Part shown: positions 41,660 to 50,060 of the stretch, one piece after another
How positions within the stretch are numbered: position 1 is the first letter of the stretch
Layout: each line of letters starts with the position of its first letter
NCBI GenBank assembly: GCA_013176395.1
Contig: JABMLP010000036.1
Coordinates: 62,001-126,000 of the forward strand
Reading direction: 5' to 3'
DNA length: 64,000 nt
Origin: Venturia oleaginea
Taxonomy: Eukaryota; Ascomycota; Dothideomycetes; Venturiales; Venturiaceae
Made by a program: the position numbers and the translations under genes
Notes under the pieces: model-generated
What the model saw: only the letters and a program-made list of their open reading frames with translations
Database searches by the model: none
Told to the model about the DNA's origin: nothing

Positions 41660-44600
41660 ACGACCAAGTCCACATCATCCCTCAAGAAACTGGTGGAGAT
41701 GTATGAGTTGACAGCAAACATGACCCGATCAATTATAAACGACAATGTACGGTCAGCACAAGCAGTTCTTGGACCAGGACAGGCTACATACAACAATCCC
41801 AGTCGGTCGGAACGCAGATCGGATCAAAACAGGTCGTATACTTGTGTGTGCGGTCAAAGCGAGCGGTACGTGGACTGCGTGGACTGTCCATATCTCAACA
41901 CTACAAAGAGAGGACCAGGATGGACTGAAGACGCTACGACAAAGCAACGGATTACCAATGATCTTATCAAGAACCCAAACAAAATTAAATTCATCCAAAA
42001 AGCCCTTGCTCGGATACATTTGACACCGCCTGATTGGATTTCGACGACCACGACGACGGTTGCGTCCGAAACGCCAAGAGCAGCAACAAACAGCGCCAAT
42101 CTGGGGCAGACTGCCACTGGAAAGCCTCAGTACTTCTCTGTGCAGCGCCAGATCTCACATACTTTAGCTCGCAAGGTAGCTAGCATGGCTGAACAGTCAT
42201 CAAACCGCCTTCACGACAGCTTCATCCTTGACAGCGGCTCAGATACACACCTCTGCCATGACATATCCCGGTTCAAGACCTTTCAGCACACGACCAGCAG
42301 CGAGACATGCCTGTTTGGGGACACTGAAGGCCAAATCAAAGGTTACGGCACCGTTGAAATCGTTATCCACAGCCCTGAAGGAACAAGCACTATCACTCTG
42401 CAAGATGTTGCCTATATCCCAGGTTTCCATGTCAACTTGGCTTCGTACGATAAGTTTGAAGCTAAGGGGGTGTATTTCGACGGCGCAACGAGGACCATGC
42501 GTTCCCTCAACGACCGTTCGACAATCTTTGCTTACATTTTCAAACATCAAGGATTTTACGTCCTCGAACCAAGTCCTTTAGACATATGTCTATCAAGCAG
42601 CCTCACGACCCAACAGTTTCGCCAGATCAGCGTTGCTGCGGTGAATTCTCACCAACAACACACCTCTCTGGCGACATCTGACCGATGGCATCGCAGAATG
42701 GGCCATATTGGCTTTTCAGCCCTGAAACAGCTTCCAACTGCCGTTGACGGAGTCAAATTCACTCATTCTCCTGCACACGACCGCCTTAACGAGAACCCTC
42801 GTTGTAAGAAGTGCCTTTTGGCCCAGTCACATCAACAAATCTCCAGATATCCCATGCATCAAGGCTCTTACCCATTCGAGGTACTTCACATGGATCTTAT
42901 TTACAATGAGAAGGCCTTAAATAACGACCAGTATACGTTCCATATCTACTGTCAGTTCTCAGGACTTCACATGGCTTGGAAACTTGCACGAAAGCGGCAA
43001 GAAGACCTTATTCTCTGCCTTGAGGAAGCATACAACATCACGCAGACCCTCGGACATACAACAACAGTCTACCGACTAGATCTGGAAGCAGGGCTTCAGA
43101 CGGAGTTCGATGCTTTTGCAAGGAATAGGGGGATTTTGATTGAAAAGGCTCCAGTGCGTACTAAGCAGCCAAATGGATCTCTTGAATGATACACAGTGAA
43201 AAGATGAGGAGGATTAAGGATTGCATGAGGTTCATAATGAACCGGTGACCGAGCGATAGTTATACAGATGTGATTGCTTTGAAATCAAAAGACGGGTACA
43301 TGATTCCGACGGCTGTATGCCACCGATATCCACTTCGCGGCTAACTGAAATTGTGGTATCATCCAACAGCGGCTGTATCATCTAACAGGATCTGCCGAAC
43401 GCTCTGGGGGAGTGATTGTCGAAAGAGCACGGAAATTGATGCTGGAAGCAGGTCTTCCTAACCATCTTTGGCCACATTTTGTCAAATCAGCTGTGTACAT
43501 TCTCAACCGAACCCCAATGGCCCGTTCTGGCTGGAAATCACCGTACGAAGTCCTCTACGGTCGAAAACCGAACCTTGCAGCCTGACGAATACCAGGATCT
43601 CGCGCTTACGTCAAAAAGGATATCAAAGAGCGCAGCAAGAAGTTCGAACCACGAGCTGAGATCGGATTCTACATCTGTCCATCGGCAAGTAACATCTATG
43701 TCATTTGGATTCCATTCCTAGACGAGGTTGTTACTACTAGGGACGCCATCATTGACGAAGCTTCTAAATACTCCTCTGAAGATCTAGAGCAACCAGCCAA
43801 CGTCTCAAAGGCAACTCGTACAATTCGATTGACTCAACTCGAGGAGTCTGTCTGATACGGCAAATCAAGTCATTTTGGACACACTCTTTGACGATGAGCC
43901 AATCCCGTCCCAGACACAGGAATCCAGATGCAGTCTACAGGCACCAACGAACAAGGAAGTAGACACTGCTCCTTGTCCAACAACTAGCACCACACCTATG
44001 TCACAAGAGCACTACGCGTCGGAATCAGACGAGCATTCGATCCAAAGTGTAACACAACCCAATACGCCGGCGGATACATCAGCAACGTAGACCACGTCAT
44101 CCACGTCTCAAACACGCACAACAAGAAAGCGTAAGGAGAAAGACGGCAAAGAGAAACATCTCAAGGATTCCTTCACACAGCCATCGCGCTCCGGAAGGAC
44201 TCGAAAGCCTACAGAAAAGGCACGCAGTTACCTTGGAATAGACACCAAAACCCGGGAGGCCGCACACTGCGCCAGATTGGCCCAAACAGAGACATATATC
44301 CCTATTTTCCACGCATTCTCAGCTGCAATGATGTCCCGGAGGGCACATCGGGATGATCTGCCACTGGAACCACGCAATTGGAAGGAATTGATGTCACATC
44401 CATACCACGTAGAGTTTCTTGCTGCTGCTAAGGTTGAGATAGAGGCACTACAACTTCAAGGGACACTTGAGCTAGTGGGAAGACCACTCAGCGCCCAAGT
44501 CCTCCCTCTGAAGTGGGTGTTCTCGTATAAATTTGATGCTGATGGATACCTCATAAAATTCAAGGCCAGAATCTGCGTGCGTGGAGACCTACAGCGGATC

Positions 44601-45935
44601 ACAGGAGCAGACTTCTATGCAGCAACCGGGGCATATCGGACATTTCGCCTTGTTTGCGCCCTCATAGCCTACTTCGACCTCGATTGCGACCAGCTGGACG
44701 CAATCAACGCTTTCATCAACGCATGGCTCGACGAAGTGGTCTTCGTTGAATGTCTCCCAGGATTTGAGGTAAAAGGACAAGTATACCGCCTTATTAAGGC
44801 TCTCTACAGCCTGAAAAAGTCTCCAAAGCTCTGGTTCGGAGAGCTATCGACCTTCCTAACCACACTTGATTTCCAACCGTGTGAAGAAGATCAATGTCTA
44901 TTTGTACATCGCCAAATCCTGATTCTCATCTTCGTCTACGTCGACGACTTCCTGATTGTTGCACCAAGGCACCTTAGGCATGAGGTTGAAGCCTTAAAGG
45001 TCCGCATCGGTTCGAAGTACAACGTACGAGACCTCAAAACGACATCCAGTTTTCTCAATATCCGAATTACGAGAGATCGAGCTGCAAAGACTCTCCATCT
45101 CTGTCAGGATAGCTACATTGAGAAGCTAGTTACAAAATTCCACCTAGAACACGCAAGGATACCTACAACGCCACTCTCGGGACGCACGCTTGAACCGTAC
45201 GATCAGACAGCCACACCGGAACAGACCATGGCATTTCAAGAGCGGATAGGTTCTTTGATTCACCCTGCTGTCATTACACGGCCAGATATCGCGCAGGCAG
45301 TTAGCGTATTAAGTCAATTCAGCATGAATCCATCTCCAGAGCACCTAAGAGAGGCAAGTCGGGTCATTTGCTACCTGAATGGTACAAAGTGGCTTGGACC
45401 TTTCTTCGATGGTCGTCTTATTCCGCCAGGAGAGACAGTAATTGACGCCTCGAGTGATGCTTCATTCGCAGATGACCAACAAACTCGGAAATCAACTCAG
45501 GGATTCATCATCTCAGCTTTCCAAGGTCCAATCGCTTGGAAATCATCTAAGCAAACTTCGGTCACAACATCGACAACCGAAGCAGAGCTTCTCTCACTCT
45601 CTACAGCATCAAAAGAGTTAATCGCCCTCCAAAGATTTTTCAACCAGATCAACTTTGACCCAGAGCATGGCATCAAGGTTAAATGCGACAATATTCAGAC
45701 AGTCGGCATCATTAACAAACCTACGCCAAACTTAACGACAAAGCTCCGACACGTCGACGTTCACCATTTTTGGCTCCGGCAAGAGGCTCAAAAAGGCCAG
45801 ATTGAGGTCCTTTGGACAAGTACAGATCAAATGCCGGCCGACGGGCTTACAAAGGCTCTTTCAGCACCAAAGCATCTGGAGTTTGTTCGGCAGATTGGGT
45901 TGAGGACTGTTATACCCTCTAGAGATAGAAGCTGA
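41660..45935 (+). pseudogene. Copia-4 gag-pol, truncated and interrupted
   Basis: Domains in order: partial Gag with CVCGQSERYVDCVDCPYL, protease (FILDSGSDTHLCHD), pre-integrase (WHRRMGHIGFSAL, CKKCLLAQSH) and integrase to 43174. A Copia-3 solo LTR (43180-43387) then interrupts it. Integrase resumes in frame after one duplication copy (AERSGGVIVERARKLMLEAG) to a TGA near 43585. Further frames with stops carry the linker. Reverse transcriptase and RNase H are intact from 44277 to 45935: QLDAINAFINAWLDE, FVYVDDFLIVA, SSDASFADD and STTEAELLSLS. Multiple stops and the missing 5' end make it inactive. Confidence 0.85.
43180..43387 (-). repeat. Solo LTR of Copia-3, inside Copia-4
   Basis: 208 bp, matching the Copia-3 LTRs. 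It is flanked by GGATC at 43175-43179 and 43388-43392. Omitting it plus one GGATC restores the integrase reading (PNG-S-AERSGG). The internal part was presumably lost by LTR-LTR recombination. Confidence 0.93.
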
Positions 45936-46015
45936 TAGAAGTTATCCCATGGGAGGCATTGTTGTTATACAGCAAGCATTCAGATACCCCGCTGCACAAG
46001 ATATCTGGGGGGGTG

Positions 46016-46200
46016 TGTCACATCCTGGTACAGAAGGCACACTTGAGCTATACCGTTCTTACTTCCTTTATCACAATAGCTCCTGCTAGAGTACACACAT
46101 CATATGTAAACATCAGCTCTACGGCTGAACATAGAACAATACAATACACAATGATAGACATCATACATGTTTACATCACCTTGCAACCCTTACTGCAACA
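46016..46200 (+). repeat. Copia-4 3' LTR
   Basis: About 185 bp, from TGTCACATCC to TACTGCAACA, with TG...CA ends. It is preceded by a polypurine tract. No partner LTR is present in the window, so the borders are inferred from the purine tract and from resumption of Pogo-B at 46201. Confidence 0.65.
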
Positions 46201-46816
46201 GATACCGCCATACATTATTCTTCCTGAAAAAGTGCATCAATCAAACTGGTATCATCAGTTACCGGCTGATTAGGTTATTACTGTAAGCGATAATGGCTGG
46301 ACAACTAATGAGCCTGGATTTGTTCCATACAACCCGCAGCGTGTTCTTTCATCGCTTAAAGTCACCAAAACGCCATCACCACCAGGAACACCCCATAGAG
46401 TAGCACCACAGTGGACGTCAGAAACTCCTCGTACAATAGCTCAGCTTCAACAGCAGGCTCAGCTCGTCCGAGACCTTCTTCATTGCCAATCTCAGAGCCC
46501 AAGCAGTCAAGCAATCAGTCAACTCATGAAAGGATGCCAAGTCGCAATGAATTCTGCAGTGATACTTGCAGAAGAGAATAAGAAGCTTCGTGTAGAGAAC
46601 CAACGACGAAAACAAAAGCAACAATATCGTAGACAATATATTGCACATGGAGGCATTTTACAGGCTCAACAGGGTCAGTTCTTAGTTCAGGGAAGCAAAA
46701 ATAACTCTGGAGAGAGTGTTCAAGATCAGGAAATCGTCGTACAACAGCGAGCATTACCAACGTGCAGTGGCTGCGGTATTCAAGGTCATAAGATCAATCG
46801 ATGTCCAAATACCTAG
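46201..46816 (+). pseudogene. Pogo-B transposase, 3' part with internal deletion
   Basis: The frame reads IPPYIILPEKVHQSNWY, meets a TAG at 46271-46273 where TGG (Trp) fits, and continues ITVSDNGWTTNE. It then jumps to PGFVPYNPQRVLSSL. In Pogo-A the equivalent segments are separated by about 130 residues, including the second and third catalytic Asp. The C-terminus keeps a coiled, Gln-rich region and a CCHC knuckle (CSGCGIQGHKINRC), ending at 46816. Catalysis is impossible. Confidence 0.8.
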
Positions 46817-47011
46817 AGAATGTATTATTAGAGTTATTCTGATAATGATCATAGTGGTGGTAGATTTATTGGACGATAACATAAAATTTAGTGGTGAGGG
46901 TGGCCCACTGACTGGGGTGGCCCACTGAGTGGTGAAACACGTTATATACAAGACCCTTGGCCGATGGCTTAAGCCATCATACTAACAATATATCGGCCGG
47001 CTACCACAGTA

Positions 47012-47746
47012 GATTCTATAAGCACAGCATGTAAGTAGTTCCCGGCTGGATTGTCTTCACCGACTGATGAAACATCTCTCTCCAATTACCACCAATCGTC
47101 ATTATTGATCACACAAACCCAGGAAAATGGGTTCAAGACATTTCAGCTATCAATCACGCGCATTGGCTACCCTCCGAGCATTCCAATCTGATATCATGTT
47201 TCAAACATTCATGTTTCAAAACCGACTCCTGAGGATCGCCAGAACGTTATCAATATTCCATCTACCTATTCACCATACTCGCCCTCACAAACCGCATATC
47301 GAGCCCTCTTCATGAGCGAGAACGTCGACCCAAGAAACGAGAACAGATGACTAAGTTTGAGTTTGCCTCGCAACTCCGACAGAAAGAAATACTCGGGAAA
47401 CAGAATCCACTATAACAATCCCACCAAAGTCATAAAAGTACAATAAGAATCCAACTCCGCCTTACCCTACCACCCTCCCCTCACTTACCCCCCATCCCCA
47501 ACCCTTCAAAACAGGACTACTCGCCCCTTTCCAAATAATAGGTCTAAACCCCACCCCACCAGCGCGCCCACACATCAAATTGAAAAACCCCTGCCAAACC
47601 TACTCTCACCAGCAACCGTACACGAATTATTGACTCCATTAGCGTGTAATTGACGGACATCGTGGTTATTGCACCAGCAGGCTATAAATCGTTAGTGAAC
47701 CGCTTGTGCTAGATGTGATACTATGGTTCTTGACGTTTTCAAGTTT
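47012..47746. other. Intergenic region
   Basis: Short open frames near 47127-47420 have a Lys/Arg/Glu-rich end (EREQMTKFEFASQLRQKEIL in one reading), but no complete gene could be built. 47450-47640 is pyrimidine-rich. Confidence 0.3.
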
Positions 47747-47971
47747 TCAATTTTTTTTTGATTTGGGAAGGTAGGTTTTGACTTTGACGGGAGAGGAGGC
47801 CATGAGCGTATAGAAATTTCTACCATCATCGATTAAACCGCAGTCTCCCTTGCCATAGGAATCAGCTTCTGTCTGCATCCCACATTGCGGTTTTTGGGAT
47901 GTATCTATTGGTCTTGCCAAAGCGGCTGAGACGAAGAGGAATAGCACCGAGATTGGGAGTGTGGATTTCAT
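47747..47971 (-). CDS. Predicted small secreted protein, 74 residues
   Basis: A single-exon frame starts with a clear signal peptide (MKSTLPISVLFLFVSAALA), with likely cleavage before RPIDTSQ. The mature part of about 55 residues is Lys-rich at the C-terminus and has two cysteines (PQCGMQ and GDCGLI) that could form one disulfide. It ends PKSKKN followed by a T-rich tract on the plus strand. No known domain was recognised. Size and secretion signal fit a small secreted protein or effector candidate; this is inference. Confidence 0.55.
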   Translation of the reverse strand: MKSTLPISVLFLFVSAALARPIDTSQKPQCGMQTEADSYGKGDCGLIDDGRNFYTLMASSPVKVKTYLPKSKKN

Positions 47972-48694
47972 GATTTTAGTTATCTTGACATGGATCTTGA
48001 CATGGATTTGGGTGATAGTTTTAGTGAAGAACGATATTGATGATTGTGAGGAATAGGTCGTGGTATTGTTGATTGCGAAGGTAGAGAAGTTCCTTGGCTT
48101 TACGGGATCGGGAATTGTGTATTTTTATTCATCTGGGCTGGATTGAATGTGGAGGTCGTACTGGAATTTGTTGGTTGTTGGTTAGGTTTCGTGCAATCTG
48201 GAGCCCGAAATGAAGCTTTCACGATCGTAGGCGTGATCTCGGATCTGAGACGCAGCAATGAACCTTGTGACTGGATATGTTCTCACTTCTGGCCATGATA
48301 TCGGGATCGCTGTGATGGTGGTACATTTGGTTTTTGGGGAGGTTGGGAATAGGAATCTCCGCGCTGCTCGAGATCTTGGACTTTGTTTTCGAGGATCTTG
48401 TTTAAGGCGATGGAAGAGCTGCGCTTTGGTGGACCTGGATACCAGGTACCAAAACCCATCAAGTCAGGTGAGATATTCAGAGGAGTTTAATTAAGTTATT
48501 GCAACGTCCTCGATGACGTTTTGCTTGGATTAGCCGCTGGTATGAATGGCTTAAGTACATCACACGGGTGTGCACGAAATAGTCGAGAAGATATCGTGCT
48601 GTGCGATTAAAAAGGGTAATGAGGTATTTGAAAGCGTAGCGGCCGACCCAGAAGCCGCCAAGGTTATAGCGGAAGAGGTAATCCATCAACGGCA
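47972..48694. other. Intergenic region upstream of the small secreted protein gene and Copia-5
   Basis: It holds the presumptive promoter of the 47747-47971 gene, with a CTTGACATGGAT direct repeat near 47985-48005. Nothing else was recognised. Confidence 0.3.
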
Positions 48695-48699
48695 CATAA

Positions 48700-48828
48700 T
48701 GTCAAATGAACTCATTTCATTCACCTCATTTGTACTAGCTTGAGCACGAGCCCCTCAATCGTGTATATATATGGGCATGCCCACGATCATCAATTCAGAC
48801 TTCAGTCTGCTTCATCTACCTTTTGACA
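48700..48828 (+). repeat. Copia-5 5' LTR
   Basis: 129 bp, unusually short. It contains a TATATATATG run (about 48763-48773) and a GGGCATGCCC palindrome, plausible core promoter parts. Confidence 0.93.
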
Positions 48829-48844
48829 GGTTATGAGCCCGGGC
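48829..48844 (+). promoter_or_regulatory. Copia-5 primer-binding site
   Basis: GGTTATGAGCCCGGGC directly after the LTR, complementary to the initiator tRNA-Met anticodon arm. Confidence 0.75.
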
Positions 48845-49135
48845 TTGCACTACCGCTGTGCCCATATATAATTTGACCTACCACGCAAAGCAGATTCCTT
48901 GGTGTTGAATCACCACGCGGCCAACGGCTTTCTATGACCCATTCGAACCCTCCCGCTGATCTCTCTCACGTCAAGGCACACGACAAATCTCAGAACCTCG
49001 TCGATTGCGCTTCTAGTTACTACAAGCCCTGTTCACGCCGCTTCTCAGGTCTCTCGCTCCCCTACACGTCAGAAATATCACCCGTACAGTTCCTATCGCT
49101 CATACAAATCCTTGCATTAGCTAAGTGGTCTTCGA

Positions 49136-50008
49136 TGTCTCCGTGACCCGCTACGACGGTGAGCAGGCATGCAATCAATGCTGAAATTTAAGCCAGATCT
49201 CTCGGTCACGTCTCCGTGACCCGCTAGGACGGTGAGCAGACATGCACTCATGGCCGAAACTTAAGCCAGATCTCTCGATCATGTCTCCGTGACCCGCTAC
49301 GACGGTGAGCAGACATGCACTCATGGCTGAAACTTAAGCCAAATCTCTCGATCATGTCTCCGTGACCCGCTACGACGGTGAGCAGACAAGCACTCATGGC
49401 TGAAACTTAAGCCAAATCTCTCGATCATGTCTCCGTGACCCGCTACGACGGTGAGCAGACATGCACTCATGGCTGAAACTTAAGCCAAATCCCTCGATCA
49501 TGTCTCCGTGACCCGCTACGACGGTGAGCAGACATGCACTCATGGCCGAAACTTAAGCCAGATGTCCCGATCATGTCTCCGTGACCCGCTACGACGGTGA
49601 GCAGACATGCACTCATGGCTGAAACTTAAGCCAAATCTCTCGATCATGTCTCCGTGACCCGCTACGACGGTGAGCAGACATGCACTCATGGCCGAAACTT
49701 AAGCCAGATGTCCCGATCATGTCTCCGTGACCCGCTACGACGGTGAGCAGACAAGCACTCATGGCTGAAACTTAAGCCAAATCTCTCGATCATGTCTCCG
49801 TGACCCGCTACGACGGTGAGCAGACATGCACTCATGGCCAAAACTTAAGCCAGATCTCCCGATCATGTCTCCGTGACCCGCTACGACGGTGAGCAGACAT
49901 GCACTCATGGCTGAAACTTAAGCCAAATCTCTCGATCATGTCTCCGTGACCCGCTACAACGGTGAGCAGACAAGCACTCATGGCTGAAACTTAAGCCAAA
50001 TCTCCTCG
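49136..50008 (+). repeat. Twelve-copy 73 bp tandem repeat in the Copia-5 leader
   Basis: The marker GTGACCCGCT recurs every 73 bp from 49143 to 49946 (eleven intervals, twelve units). Units 2-12 contain CACTCATGGCTGAAACTTAA or a one- or two-base variant (GGCC, AAAAC), which encodes Met-Ala-Glu/Lys-Thr-stop. Each of units 2-12 is also preceded by or contains ATGTCTCCGTGA (Met-Ser-Pro-stop), except at the first junction. Variant patterns repeat (units 6 and 8; units 3, 7 and 11; units 4 and 9), indicating block amplification. Each unit carries a GGTGAGC donor-like string. Confidence 0.93.
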
Positions 50009-50060
50009 ACTGCGACGATGCGATACAATCACTAAGTCTTCATATTCTCAATCTACACTC

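Larger units (their letters stand above)
41650..46200 (+). mobile_element. 5'-truncated Ty1/copia element Copia-4, inside Pogo-B
   Basis: The element has no 5' LTR and no primer-binding site; its Gag begins mid-domain near 41650. A single 3' LTR (46016-46200) follows a GGGGGGGTG purine tract. Directly after it, Pogo-B resumes with IPPYIILPEKVHQ. About 27 codons of Pogo-B are missing at the junction, compared with Pogo-A. Insertion with target deletion, or later loss of the 5' end, are both possible. Confidence 0.8.
40984..46942 (+). mobile_element. Fot1/pogo element Pogo-B, inside Tc1-B, itself interrupted
   Basis: Ends ACGTGTTTCACCAGTCAGTG (left) and its complement (right) are flanked by TA (40982-40983 and 46943-46944). 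As in Pogo-A, the termini contain a subterminal direct repeat, here CAGTCAGTGGGCC. The transposase is split by Copia-4 and lacks a central block, so the element could move only in trans. Confidence 0.88.
39746..47009 (+). mobile_element. Tc1/mariner element Tc1-B, outermost layer of a four-level nest
   Basis: Inverted termini CTGTGGTAGCCGGCCGATAT (left, 39746) and its complement (right, ending 47009) are flanked by TA (39744-39745 and 47010-47011). The native element is about 1.3 kb: 39746-40981 plus 46945-47009. The rest is Pogo-B with its own insertions, placed at a TA just past the transposase stop. The transposase has two stop codons. Confidence 0.9.

Noticed and set aside
45959..46273. 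A 104-codon plus-strand ORF as a separate gene
   Set aside because: It runs through the Copia-4 LTR into the Pogo-B transposase frame (ending VHQSNWYHQLPAD); it is a chance fusion.
48934..49146. 70-codon ORF in the Copia-5 leader as an accessory gene
   Set aside because: It has no recognisable domain and ends in the first repeat unit; it may act as an upstream ORF but cannot be supported as a gene.
49136..50008. Regular 73 bp repeats as a CRISPR array
   Set aside because: The units are contiguous near-identical tandem repeats without unique spacers, in a eukaryotic retrotransposon leader.
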